A DNA stretch of 64,000 nucleotides, taken from contig NZ_FOKV01000004.1 in the NCBI RefSeq assembly GCF_900112105.1, forward strand, positions 1 through 64,000. Direction: 5' to 3'. Under the pieces are notes generated by a model, which worked only from the letters and a program-made list of their open reading frames with translations, was not told where the DNA came from and ran no database searches. The translations under genes and the position numbers were made by a program. The stretch is from Zunongwangia mangrovi. GTDB lineage: Bacteria; Bacteroidota; Bacteroidia; Flavobacteriales; Flavobacteriaceae. Positions 43,131-52,987 of the stretch are shown in pieces. The stretch's first letter is position 1. Each line of letters begins with the position of its first letter.

Positions 43131-43251
43131 CTTTTAAAAAAAATTGATTCAAAAGTAGAACCTATTTTTATAACTATAATTTCCTCTATCGACAAGATAG
43201 TAATTCTGCAAGGAACTAATTATTTAATGATTAAGCTTAAAAAATATTCTT

Positions 43252-43965
43252 TTAATTTAGTATTTTATAACATGAATAACATACCGGTTTAACCATCGTG
43301 GAAGTATTTTCCTTACCGCATGAATGGCACACTTTTTCTTCAAAATCTAAATTCTCATAAAAAGACCACGATTTATAGCATTTTTTACAGTATGGGCTAT
43401 CCATATTTAGTGGAATAATTTCGCTGCATCTAATGCAAGTTCCATCTTTTTTATTTCCACTAGTATTTGACTTGAATTTAGTTTTATTTTTATTGCTTAA
43501 GAGACTAAATTTCTTTTTTGGTGTCTTTTTATTCAGAACTACAACTTCAGATGATCGAATAATCGATTCCGTTTCCTCAACGGCATTTTCATATAAATCC
43601 TGATCTCCTTTCGCTTCAATATAAACCCCCATTTCCCTATTATTCTTTTCTGAGTATTCATACATATTCATCGAAGTTATTACCATCGAAGATTCATTGA
43701 AGTAACACTTTGCATGTAAATTTTCAGAAAAATAAAGTTCTAAATTTGTTAGTTCTTTAAGTAAATTAGTTTCTTTAGAATTTAATTTACTCTTGCCGTA
43801 TATAATTACTATTTGAACATTATGATTTTGTGCGTCCTGAAGCCTTTCATAAAAGGACTTTGAAAACTGCAAATATGGTGAAACCAATACGACTTTTTTA
43901 TTAGCATCTTTGATAATTTTTTCAATATACGATGATATCCAAGAGGTTGTTAAAAATTCTGCCAT
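43252..43965 (-). CDS. Phospholipase D-like domain protein with zinc ribbons
   Basis: A 237-residue protein. An N-terminal PLD-like half has one HxK motif (NLHAKCYFNESSMVITSMN, about 82-100), of the single-domain type that works as a dimer; nearby residues (KVVLVSPYLQFSKSFYERL) match the PLD fold. The C-terminal part (about 170-237) carries two CxxC pairs of zinc ribbons (CIRCSE..YCKKCY and CHSCGKENT..CYSCY). It is the last gene of the McrBC run. Likely a nuclease-like effector; unclear. Confidence 0.78.
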   Translation of the reverse strand: MAEFLTTSWISSYIEKIIKDANKKVVLVSPYLQFSKSFYERLQDAQNHNVQIVIIYGKSKLNSKETNLLKELTNLELYFSENLHAKCYFNESSMVITSMNMYEYSEKNNREMGVYIEAKGDQDLYENAVEETESIIRSSEVVVLNKKTPKKKFSLLSNKNKTKFKSNTSGNKKDGTCIRCSEIIPLNMDSPYCKKCYKSWSFYENLDFEEKVCHSCGKENTSTMVKPVCYSCYKILN

Positions 43966-43981
43966 TTAAATTCTTTGTATT

Positions 43982-45223
43982 TTAACTATTTTTAATCCAA
44001 TTATCTATTTCTTGGGCAATATCAAATTGCCATTTTTTTATATTTCGATTGACCTGAATTGAAATCACTCCACATTCTTTATTACTCAGTTTTTCTCCAT
44101 ATTTTTCGTAGTAAAAACCGGAGCTTAAAAATGAAGAATTTCCAGGATAAATTAAGGCAACTTTTTGCGCTGAATAATAATCGTGGTAAACGTATAGTTG
44201 TCTGAGATCATTAGGTACAGGATTAGATTTGGAAATATTCTTCCATTTCGTATCACAAACTATGCAATCCTGCATACCTTTATTAATTACTATATCTGGA
44301 CGCATATTTGAATTATAACCGTCATTTGGCTTCCAGAATTTCTTAGTATTCTGCGCATGGATAGTATACTTTTCCGGAAGATGCCTTTTTAAACTGATAT
44401 AAATAAATTCTTCCCAAAGCGAATTCATATCAAATAATAAGGCAATCATATTTTCTTGGCCGTGCTTTATATTAGGCGCATACTGGAGAATTATAAATCG
44501 GGCTATTTCTAAAGCTGTTTTATAAGGCGCCGATTTTCTATTTAGCTTGATGCGAGTAAAACTTCTGCTGTCAATATTGATTTTACTAACTTCAGGAAAA
44601 TTAAGCTGAATAGACTTACATCTTGAATAAACATAAGTTCCTTTAGAAAACTTCTCTATTACCGAAAGAGCGTAGGCTAAAACCTGATGAATAAGATGAT
44701 CTTTTTCATACACCTGATGCGTAGTATAAAATCTTTCTTTATGAACTAAGTTTTTACGTAAATGACCGGCAAATTCAAGCTTTCCTTTTAAAGCTTTTAC
44801 ATTTCCTGTCTTTCGATAATATTGCTTAATTAGCCCTTGATGAATTAAAACTTCCACTTCATCTAAAAACCATTGAAAATAAATATCTAAAAGATGTAAA
44901 TTCTGTTTAGAGACATTTGCTTTTCCTACCTTACTTATATTTAGCTTCTTGGTTGTCTTAAGCATATCAATTAACACCCCCTGCCATAATGCTGTATTAT
45001 CTTCTTGGGTATCAACTTTTGGTAAAATTTCTATAGTTAAATTTTCTACCTGAAGAACTCCTACAAAATTTTTAAACTTTACACCATTATATCTAAGATC
45101 GAAATAACAATCATTGTTTAATGCGTTCAGTTTAGATAGTGCTGCTAAATGCTTTCTTTTAAAAACATCTCCACATTGCAATAATTGATATTCAAAAACC
45201 TGTATGTGATTCTTAGCAATCAT
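43982..45223 (-). CDS. mcrC: McrC-like component of a McrBC restriction system
   Basis: A 413-residue protein with an N-terminal DNA/partner domain and a C-terminal PD-(D/E)XK-type nuclease: NMRPDIVINKGMQDCIVCDTKWKN (about 305-328; Asp, Asp and Lys at the usual spacing). McrC supplies the endonuclease to the McrB motor. It starts one base after the McrB stop. The partner McrB below has the GTPase NRGNV hallmark, so the pair should be active. Confidence 0.88.
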   Translation of the reverse strand: MIAKNHIQVFEYQLLQCGDVFKRKHLAALSKLNALNNDCYFDLRYNGVKFKNFVGVLQVENLTIEILPKVDTQEDNTALWQGVLIDMLKTTKKLNISKVGKANVSKQNLHLLDIYFQWFLDEVEVLIHQGLIKQYYRKTGNVKALKGKLEFAGHLRKNLVHKERFYTTHQVYEKDHLIHQVLAYALSVIEKFSKGTYVYSRCKSIQLNFPEVSKINIDSRSFTRIKLNRKSAPYKTALEIARFIILQYAPNIKHGQENMIALLFDMNSLWEEFIYISLKRHLPEKYTIHAQNTKKFWKPNDGYNSNMRPDIVINKGMQDCIVCDTKWKNISKSNPVPNDLRQLYVYHDYYSAQKVALIYPGNSSFLSSGFYYEKYGEKLSNKECGVISIQVNRNIKKWQFDIAQEIDNWIKNS

Positions 45224-47548
45224 CTATTTATTTAAGAGTGCTTTTATCGCTTCACTTATATCTTCAATAGATTTTAATTCATAACTAACTGTCTCCTCTG
45301 GTACGTCTATAGCATCAAATTCTGCAAATTTGACTTTAGCTTCATTTCGCTTCACAAAGCCCTCACCTAAAATTAATGCAATTTTTTCGTAGTCATTATA
45401 AAAGTATTCTTGAAGTAAAGGGATTATTTTATTTTCAAATACTTCTTTAAGATCTTCTAAAGAGGTGATCTTTAAAAAATAAGAGTGCCCAATGGTATGA
45501 TCTCTATCTAATAAAACCTCAATACGATCATTTATAGTCTTTAAAACTTCAGATAGATTAATGTCAGAAAAATCTAATTCAGCAAGTAAGTCTGGATTTG
45601 GCATGACTTCTTCAAACGCAAAACGCCTTCTTAACGCCGTGTCTAAAGCTTCTACACTACGATCTGCGGTATTCATTGTACCTATAATGTAAACGTTTGA
45701 AGGTACTGTAAACTTTTCTTTTGAATATGGTAAGTCTAATATAATCTCTTCTTCCTTTCCTAAACGTTTATCGGATTCCAGTAAGGTTATTAACTCGCCA
45801 AAAATAGCACTAACGTTACCTCGATTTATTTCATCAATAATAATTACATAATTCTGAAGATTAGGAGATTCCATCCTTTTATGAGATTCTATCTCCGATG
45901 TATTATTCTTATAAGACTTTAACCTTTTTAAAATACCAGGATAATAAATTCCAAGTCCAGTAGAACGTATCTCTCTTTTCCCATAGTAAGCATCTCTTAA
46001 TGTTGAAATACTTAAGGTGTGTCCTGTACCTCCACTTGACTTTTTAAACTGAATTGAAGTTTCCGTAAAACCGATGATTTTATATTCTTTTCCTTCTGTT
46101 CTCAGCGAGAATTCTATATCCTCATTCTCTTCCCATTCTTCTTGTAATCTTTGAAACGCATCATCAAAATTAAGCTCTGAATTATTGCCTTTTATATGTT
46201 CTAACCAATTGGTTTTAGCTTTATCACAAATTCTTCTAAATATCCCCGGTAAGTAATCATAAATTACACGTTTATCTTCGGTAGTTTTAGGTTTGATTCC
46301 TTCTACAAAATCTTCATAGCTATATGACTGATGAAAGGTTGTAAAAACAATTTGACCATTTTCAAATAACCGATCGTATTCTACTACCAAAGATTTTCGC
46401 TGTTCTAAATTATCAGAATCAGATAATTTAAAATTAGGATTAGTAATTTGTACGGCTAACTCTTTTGTTTTATAAGTTTTTCCCGTTCCAGGTGGGCCGT
46501 ATAAGATGGTATTTAAATTTTTCTGAAGCTTTTTTTCTCTGTCAGGATTTAGATTGTAATCAGAAATAATCTTTTTTCCCATAATCTTTTTTCGATAGTC
46601 TAAATCGAAAACCGCTTTTTCAAAATAATCATTATTGCTGTCATAACTAGATTTAACAGAACCAACATATTCTTTTCTAGTAGCCTCCAAAATATCATTC
46701 TGATTGGAAATCACTTTTTCAAAATCTAATAACTTATTGAAAAATGGTTGTGGAGGATTCCCTTTATAGTTTTTACTGTTATCTGAAATTTTTTGTACTG
46801 AAATTGCTGCATATCTACAATCATGACTATTGTATAAATTCCAACAATAACGCTGCCCGACTATAAAATTTAGGCGGTTTTCAGCAATACTATAATTAAT
46901 CTTTAAGTCATTTGGCTTTAGATCTAAGTGATCTACTATTTTATCAAGAAATGAAAAGAAATATATTTTTTCTTCATCTTTAAATTGATTCAAAACTTTT
47001 AAAAAATTAATTTCATTTTTATCCATTTTATTCTCTAATTTTAAAGCAATATAATTTTCTAGTGTAGGCAGAAAATCACGATACAATGCCTTTAGCTGAA
47101 GTTTTAACGCATCCTTGGTTTTATAATAATCTTGAGCTTTAAAACTATAATTGAATTTCTTTTTAGGTACTATTTTCTTATTCTGTAATTTAGATTTATC
47201 AACTTTTCCCCCTACAGACCAGTTAATTAAAGAGTATTCTGAAAAATCTTTCACAAAACTTTGAGCTAACTTAGAGAATCTCTGTTTTTCAATAAAATTT
47301 CCTTCTGGATGGATTTCAAAACAGATATCATTAGCATAGCGACAAAGCTCAAAATGAAGTTCTAAAAGTTGTATTTCGGAGTCTTTTGGAATTATACTTA
47401 TTAATCTATAAGACTCCGTATTTTTGTCTAACCAATTATGATTAATCAATGGGTGATTTTCATCAATCAAATCACTTTTGATATCTTGAAACAAAATGGA
47501 AAGAAACTCTTTATTACTAGAAAAATCATTTATAGTTTTATCTGGCAT
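45224..47548 (-). CDS. mcrB: McrB-like AAA+ GTPase of a McrBC restriction system
   Basis: A 774-residue protein: an N-terminal region (about 1-330, no known DNA-binding motif recognised) followed by an AAA+ domain with Walker A LYGPPGTGKTYKTKELA (about 349), Walker B ENYVIIIDEINRGNVSAIFGE (NRGNV, the GTP-binding signature; about 565) and the arginine finger-type TADRSVEALDTALRRRF. This class cleaves DNA carrying modified cytosine with McrC. The N-terminal domain decides target recognition and is not a match I can name. Confidence 0.9.
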   Translation of the reverse strand: MPDKTINDFSSNKEFLSILFQDIKSDLIDENHPLINHNWLDKNTESYRLISIIPKDSEIQLLELHFELCRYANDICFEIHPEGNFIEKQRFSKLAQSFVKDFSEYSLINWSVGGKVDKSKLQNKKIVPKKKFNYSFKAQDYYKTKDALKLQLKALYRDFLPTLENYIALKLENKMDKNEINFLKVLNQFKDEEKIYFFSFLDKIVDHLDLKPNDLKINYSIAENRLNFIVGQRYCWNLYNSHDCRYAAISVQKISDNSKNYKGNPPQPFFNKLLDFEKVISNQNDILEATRKEYVGSVKSSYDSNNDYFEKAVFDLDYRKKIMGKKIISDYNLNPDREKKLQKNLNTILYGPPGTGKTYKTKELAVQITNPNFKLSDSDNLEQRKSLVVEYDRLFENGQIVFTTFHQSYSYEDFVEGIKPKTTEDKRVIYDYLPGIFRRICDKAKTNWLEHIKGNNSELNFDDAFQRLQEEWEENEDIEFSLRTEGKEYKIIGFTETSIQFKKSSGGTGHTLSISTLRDAYYGKREIRSTGLGIYYPGILKRLKSYKNNTSEIESHKRMESPNLQNYVIIIDEINRGNVSAIFGELITLLESDKRLGKEEEIILDLPYSKEKFTVPSNVYIIGTMNTADRSVEALDTALRRRFAFEEVMPNPDLLAELDFSDINLSEVLKTINDRIEVLLDRDHTIGHSYFLKITSLEDLKEVFENKIIPLLQEYFYNDYEKIALILGEGFVKRNEAKVKFAEFDAIDVPEETVSYELKSIEDISEAIKALLNK

Positions 47549-47737
47549 ACTATAAATTTATTAGATTTGTTTATACTTTATCAACTACTTTTTCAAAGTA
47601 GCTAGAAGGATATCTCTCATATCTTGTATTCGAAAATAGCCTTATTAAAAAAATTATATTTTTTAGAAAATAGAATAGAAAATTCTCTTCGGAATTAGTC
47701 ATTTGAGTAATTACGATTAAATAAAAACTGGCTATAA

Positions 47738-48682
47738 CTATAAATTTTCATTCCAATGACCTTTAATATATTGATCAATTTCATCTCCTCGTAACTCTCT
47801 TGCACTACTTGACCTTCTAATATAGAATGCATTATATGCTTTTTGATTTATAGTTTTTTTCTTTACAAATATTGGTTCCTGATAACGCCCTTCGACATTA
47901 ATTCTACAAATTGTTTTATTATCAATTGTAACTAATGATACATTTAAAACTCTGTGTACGGCATTTCCAAAATAAGTTTCTATTAAATTATCAATGTGAA
48001 GCTTCAGAGCGTCTTGTTTATTATCGCGATTAAATGTAGTAAAGTCTGAATTCTCAAGACCTAGGATTTTTTTGTCATCATCGATACCGATTAATAAATC
48101 TCCTCCATCCGAATTTAGAAATGCTGCTATATTTTTAAAACTTTCAAATTCTAAACTTTTATCTAAAGCATTGTCGTTTATAGAAAATCTTAAAGATGAC
48201 TTAAACTCTATTTTTTTTCCTTCTTCCTGCTTTATAAATTCAAGAATACATTTTTGCTCACCTTTAAGCAATCTGGTTTGGAAATTAGATTGATGAAATT
48301 CGATTTTTTTAAAAAGCAAATCTAAATCTTTCGGCGATTTTGTATAAACATCTTCTGTATCGGCATTAAAAAACATTCTAATCCCATCAATAGCTTTTTC
48401 ATCTCCGGTTAAAATTAATCTAGGAACATCTGGATAATTTTGATTCAGATAATTAATAGCCATACCTATAAAATCTGGTTTTTCTATTTCTTGATTATCT
48501 GAAATCAAGCATTTTACATCCAAAATTACGGCTGTAATTTTTGTAACTATTGAAGGTAACTTTTCCCTCATAGTATCAAAACTTTTAGCCCAGGCCAACT
48601 GATAACCCTTTGACTGAGCTTTTATTTTAAAAGCATCCTTAAAAGTCTTTTCATCATCGATAAGTAGAATTTTTTTACTCAT
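47738..48682 (-). CDS. Response-regulator receiver fused to a Schlafen AlbA_2 domain
   Basis: A 314-residue protein. Residues 1-130 are a receiver domain with acidic D9/D10 (LLIDDEKT), probable phospho-acceptor D55 (VILDVKC), the LILTGDE strand and a YTKSPKDL lysine. Residues about 160-310 are an AlbA_2/Schlafen-like domain (EEGKKIEFKSSLR, AFLNSDGGDLLIGID, VEGRYQEPIFVKK, AFYIRRSSSARELRGDEI). It overlaps the stop-adjacent end of the MTase-kinase gene by 8 bp, so the two are a two-component pair by layout. Also a candidate effector. Confidence 0.88.
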   Translation of the reverse strand: MSKKILLIDDEKTFKDAFKIKAQSKGYQLAWAKSFDTMREKLPSIVTKITAVILDVKCLISDNQEIEKPDFIGMAINYLNQNYPDVPRLILTGDEKAIDGIRMFFNADTEDVYTKSPKDLDLLFKKIEFHQSNFQTRLLKGEQKCILEFIKQEEGKKIEFKSSLRFSINDNALDKSLEFESFKNIAAFLNSDGGDLLIGIDDDKKILGLENSDFTTFNRDNKQDALKLHIDNLIETYFGNAVHRVLNVSLVTIDNKTICRINVEGRYQEPIFVKKKTINQKAYNAFYIRRSSSARELRGDEIDQYIKGHWNENL

Positions 48683-51449
48683 TTAATTCTTTGTTTTGCT
48701 TTATAGGAATTTCGATTTTCATTTTTATTCCGGCACTCAAATTTTCCGAGATATTCAATAATCCCCCATGAGCTTTAATTATTTTATTAATATAATAACC
48801 TCCTATACCAGAACCATTACTTGATTTTGATTTAGTCAATATAGAAATATACTCCTTTTGTGAAATTTCTAAAGGTGCTCCATTATTTAAATATTCTATA
48901 ACTACAAGTTTCCTTTTTAAATCGGGTTTAACTTTGAAAGTTATTTTTTGCTTTTTTCCTTCTCTCTTAAAACTATGCTGTTTAGCATTCTGAATAAGAG
49001 TATCAATCAAATCTTTCAAATGCCTTTCAGAAAACTCCACTTCAACATTCTCTCCTACAACTTCAATTTGAATAGTATAGGATTTATATTCGGAAGAAAT
49101 ACGCTTTATAGAAGATAGTAATTCAATTTTTTTAAATTTAAGATCAAGATTAATTGCTTTTTCTACATCAGTTAATAAAGCGGATAGAAATAGTGATTTT
49201 TCTTCAGATTTTTTCAAAATAGTTTCCAAATTTTCATTTTCAGGAACTTCAAATCCTTCTTCGAAAATCAGTATCGGATCAGCTGGATCATATTGCTTGA
49301 GATCTCCTATACCCTTAATATCAATAATACTTCTAGCTTTTTCAATAAAAGTGTTAAGATCAACTAGTTTGTGTCTTAATTGATGGGTTATAGTTCTAAC
49401 AACATCTAATTCTCTTTCCTCTGCCTCTTCGACAATACCTAATCTTTTTAATTTTTCATCAATTCTAGATCTTTCTGCAGAAATAATATTCGCCTTTTGA
49501 ACTCCTATAAATTTCTCCTGAGATTCCAAGTTTGGTAATGGAATTAGCACCTCTTTAATTGATGAGATTGTTAAAAATGGTACTACGGAATGCGGTTTTA
49601 AATTCTCAATTTGATTTTTGACAATATCGCTATTCAGTTGATAGTACAAAAATTGTAGAGAAACCTTATCCTTAGTTATTGGTAGAAGAGCTAATACATT
49701 TTGGTGTATTACGATTTCATTAAAATCATTTGTTGGTTTAAAATATGTAGGTTTAAGATTTTCACCTATTTTAGCAATCAAAATACTCTCTTTATTAATA
49801 ACAAGTGATTTTCGGTATGCATAATCTCTTTCCAAGTAACCAGATACATTACTTTTTGATAGAAACATATCTACTGTTTCTTTTTCTAAGTTTTCTATCT
49901 TTATAACAGGTATTCCTTTCTCTAAATAAAAAAAATCTTTTTCTAAAATTCTTTTACCAGATTCTATATTTACAATTTCTCCTAAATATTTACCATCACC
50001 CGATAGTAATAAATCTCTTAATAAAGATAAATCTTGTGTAAAAAATCTCGGATTCAGAGTCTTTAATTCTATTATTTCTCTTAATGAAACTATCTGAGAA
50101 TATTTGTTATCAGCATGAGTTTCATACATGCTAATAATTTCCTGTAAACCTAAATTATCATATATATTTTGATTGGAAACGTCAATAAATTTTACGCGAC
50201 CTAAAAGTTGCTCATGCTTGTTATTATTTAAAACAATTATAGAAGCTTTACCTTTAGTATAGGGTTTCAAAGCTCCGCCTGGCAAACTTATTATTGTTTC
50301 CAAAACATCATTTTCTAATAATAAATTTCTGATCTTCTGGTCTGAACCTTTACGATATAGAAAACTATCAGAAATAGTAAAAATTGCTTTTCCATTAAAA
50401 CTTAACTTCGATAATGAAAATAAAAGAAATGCTCCAAAACTTTTAGATTTTTTCGGCAAATCTATACCCCAGTAATTGAAAAGATGATAATGAAAGTCTC
50501 CTAAATTCCCTCCTTCTATAGGTAAGTCTCCTATGATATAGTCATATCCCGTATCTTCATGTAATAAACTAAAACAGTTACCATGCTTAATGTTATTATC
50601 TACTCCCCCATTTACAATTAAATTCATCTTGGCAATTCTAGAAACTTCATAGCTAATTTCTACTCCAAGTAAATCCAAATCACTTGAAAGCCTATTCGCT
50701 TCAGTTAGAAATCCTCCCGTACCGCAAACTGGATCAAGTAGCTTACCACTTATTGGATTAAGAATTTTTGTCATCAATTCAATAATTCCTCTTGGGGTTC
50801 TTACAAGATTAGACCTAGTATTATTTAAATCTCCAACTTCTAGAATATATTCAAATGCTTTTCCGAATTCTTGCTTCGAAAAAAAATTTGAATTAAAATC
50901 ACGCAAAGTCTCAATTATATCGAGCAATATTTTTATGTCCAATCTTTTTATCAAATTGACTAAATCATCTACAAATTGAACTTCAAAAAAATTAGAATTA
51001 TTTAACCGAAATAACTCTTCGAACCAATCATTAACGTAATTAGTTCTAAATGAAATGAAATGCTGACCCTTGTAGGCTTCAGTATTATAATGAAATAAGT
51101 GTGAATCAATTGATTTAGAATCAATTATTCTTTTGTAAAAAAATAAAGAGCTAATTATAAATTCAATATCCGAACCTGTGAAGTGCTCTCGAAGATATGA
51201 GTTTAAAGTTGAATAAGTCGATAGTAAATAGCCCCATTTTTGATCTCCAGAATCAATCACATAACCATTGATAGTAATAAATTTATCCGGATACCTATTA
51301 ACCCTTGCCTGTATTTGATTTGTTTTGACAGACTTTCTATCCTTGCGCTCGTACAATTCAGATTGATTAATTTCAAAGGCCAATTCTGCAAAGGACAACG
51401 GCTCCCCTTTTCTTTGAAGAATTTGAATAATCGCATCATGTAAATTCAT
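48675..51449 (-). CDS. N-6 DNA methylase-like / TRD / histidine-kinase-like ATPase fusion
   Basis: A 924-residue protein with an unusual domain chain: an N-terminal HARE-HTH-like wing (about 1-75), an HsdM-like methyltransferase (DPVCGTGGFL near 238; motif IV is GDLP near 301 instead of NPPF), an HsdS-like target-recognition domain (about 490-660), a phospho-acceptor-type helix (RTITHQLRHKL near 685) and a HATPase (LIQNAKQHS near 815, GSGIGG near 877). It looks like a DNA- or methylation-sensing kinase. Overlaps the receiver-AlbA gene, its likely partner, by 8 bp. Confidence 0.85.
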   Translation of the reverse strand: MNLHDAIIQILQRKGEPLSFAELAFEINQSELYERKDRKSVKTNQIQARVNRYPDKFITINGYVIDSGDQKWGYLLSTYSTLNSYLREHFTGSDIEFIISSLFFYKRIIDSKSIDSHLFHYNTEAYKGQHFISFRTNYVNDWFEELFRLNNSNFFEVQFVDDLVNLIKRLDIKILLDIIETLRDFNSNFFSKQEFGKAFEYILEVGDLNNTRSNLVRTPRGIIELMTKILNPISGKLLDPVCGTGGFLTEANRLSSDLDLLGVEISYEVSRIAKMNLIVNGGVDNNIKHGNCFSLLHEDTGYDYIIGDLPIEGGNLGDFHYHLFNYWGIDLPKKSKSFGAFLLFSLSKLSFNGKAIFTISDSFLYRKGSDQKIRNLLLENDVLETIISLPGGALKPYTKGKASIIVLNNNKHEQLLGRVKFIDVSNQNIYDNLGLQEIISMYETHADNKYSQIVSLREIIELKTLNPRFFTQDLSLLRDLLLSGDGKYLGEIVNIESGKRILEKDFFYLEKGIPVIKIENLEKETVDMFLSKSNVSGYLERDYAYRKSLVINKESILIAKIGENLKPTYFKPTNDFNEIVIHQNVLALLPITKDKVSLQFLYYQLNSDIVKNQIENLKPHSVVPFLTISSIKEVLIPLPNLESQEKFIGVQKANIISAERSRIDEKLKRLGIVEEAEERELDVVRTITHQLRHKLVDLNTFIEKARSIIDIKGIGDLKQYDPADPILIFEEGFEVPENENLETILKKSEEKSLFLSALLTDVEKAINLDLKFKKIELLSSIKRISSEYKSYTIQIEVVGENVEVEFSERHLKDLIDTLIQNAKQHSFKREGKKQKITFKVKPDLKRKLVVIEYLNNGAPLEISQKEYISILTKSKSSNGSGIGGYYINKIIKAHGGLLNISENLSAGIKMKIEIPIKQNKELNE

Positions 51450-51565
51450 TTGCTATATCTTAACTATTTTAATCACCTGTTTAGACCGCAATGCTTATGT
51501 AAAAATCTTAGGCGATTAATAATTCATAAACGCTATTACAATATATCTAATTTCTCCAAACTCAT

Positions 51566-52987
51566 TTACTTATATTTCCCCTCAACCTCAGCAGCTTTAC
51601 TAAGTTTAGTTGTAGAGTTTTTATATTTTTTGATTTTGGTGGTTTTAGAAGGCTTTTTTGTTTTGGTGGCCTGTTTCTTTAACTCTTCTATCTCCCTCAA
51701 CAAATCCCTGGCATCGCCATCACTTGCCAATTGCGGCACCAATTCACCTTTAAAAGCTTTATGTAAAATTGCTTGTGGTAATTGCGCAATTTTAGCTTTT
51801 AAAACTTCATAATTTTGTTGGATAGCATCGGCTCTAAGAAATAAATTATCAATTTTATCTACTAATTCCTTTTTTTCTAAATATGGGGGATAAAAAACGT
51901 CTATATCTCTAAATTTTTTTTGAGAAAGATTTCTCATTGACATCTGATTCCCTGATGATCTTGATTCAATTTCAAATCTTCCTTTTTTCGATTTCAAATA
52001 ATAGTTCAAGTATTTTTTATCCAATTCCTCTTGAAAGAAAACTCTCCATACCTTGTCGCTAATCATAATATCGTATTCTAGATCTCCAACGATAACTGAA
52101 TTCCCCACTAATTCAATTGTATTAGCTCTAGAAATCAAAAAATCTCCTGACTTAATGAAATAATCTGAATTTATTTTATCCTTATCTATAACTGTTTTTG
52201 TTTCTTTAGAATCAAAGATGTTCCAAGTAACTGCACTAATTTTCACTAGACCAACTTGTCCTTTGGTAACAGGAATTTCTGGGCATCGAAAGTTTTTTCC
52301 AGCTTGAATTTTGGTGATTAAAGAATCTACCTTTTTTTCTTCCCACGCTCCCAAATCCCTTCCTTCTCTCCACTCCTCCGTCAATTTCCCAGTGACGGCT
52401 TGGGTTAAAACTTGCTGTCGGAAATTCTTTAAAAGCACCGGAATTTTATCTAAACTGGCTTTAATATTATCTAATCTTGCAAATAAATCATCTAATTTGG
52501 CGACAATTCGCTCCTGCTCGGCTAGTGGGGTAAGTGGAAATTTTAAACCTTCAATTTTAGATGAAGAAATATTAGGTTGTGCTCCTCCATAAGCTAAATC
52601 CTCTATTTTTCCTTTTAGTTCCCAAAGTAAATAATAGAGAAACCTGTAATTGAACAATTTTTTTGAATGTAACTTAAAATTACCAACCCGTTGATTTTGT
52701 AATACTTTTTTATCTAAATTATAAATACCAAATTTACCAGTGGTAGCACCAGACATGGCAATTAAAATGTCTCCTTTATTTATAAAAAAATTAGAATTAG
52801 CTAATTCTAATTTTATTTTATAATCTTCATTAACTTCAATTCCGTAATTCTTTATATTGCCAATTTTGATGACGGGAATATCTCCTTCCGCAGAGAGATC
52901 TTTACTTTTAAAAGCAAATCCATTCTTTAAAATAAGAACATTTCTTAATTCTGTTTCAACCCAATTCTTTGGTAATTCTTTCGGCAT
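51566..52987 (-). CDS. hsdS: Type I restriction-modification specificity subunit
   Basis: A 473-residue HsdS with two target-recognition domains (about 1-150 and 210-390), each followed by a coiled-coil spacer (LTPLAEQERIVAKLDDLFARLD near 155; VDKIDNLFLRADAIQQNYEVL near 377). A lysine-rich tail ends the protein. The hsdM and hsdS frames overlap by one base. The two TRDs define the asymmetric target, which cannot be read here. Confidence 0.93.
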   Translation of the reverse strand: MPKELPKNWVETELRNVLILKNGFAFKSKDLSAEGDIPVIKIGNIKNYGIEVNEDYKIKLELANSNFFINKGDILIAMSGATTGKFGIYNLDKKVLQNQRVGNFKLHSKKLFNYRFLYYLLWELKGKIEDLAYGGAQPNISSSKIEGLKFPLTPLAEQERIVAKLDDLFARLDNIKASLDKIPVLLKNFRQQVLTQAVTGKLTEEWREGRDLGAWEEKKVDSLITKIQAGKNFRCPEIPVTKGQVGLVKISAVTWNIFDSKETKTVIDKDKINSDYFIKSGDFLISRANTIELVGNSVIVGDLEYDIMISDKVWRVFFQEELDKKYLNYYLKSKKGRFEIESRSSGNQMSMRNLSQKKFRDIDVFYPPYLEKKELVDKIDNLFLRADAIQQNYEVLKAKIAQLPQAILHKAFKGELVPQLASDGDARDLLREIEELKKQATKTKKPSKTTKIKKYKNSTTKLSKAAEVEGKYK

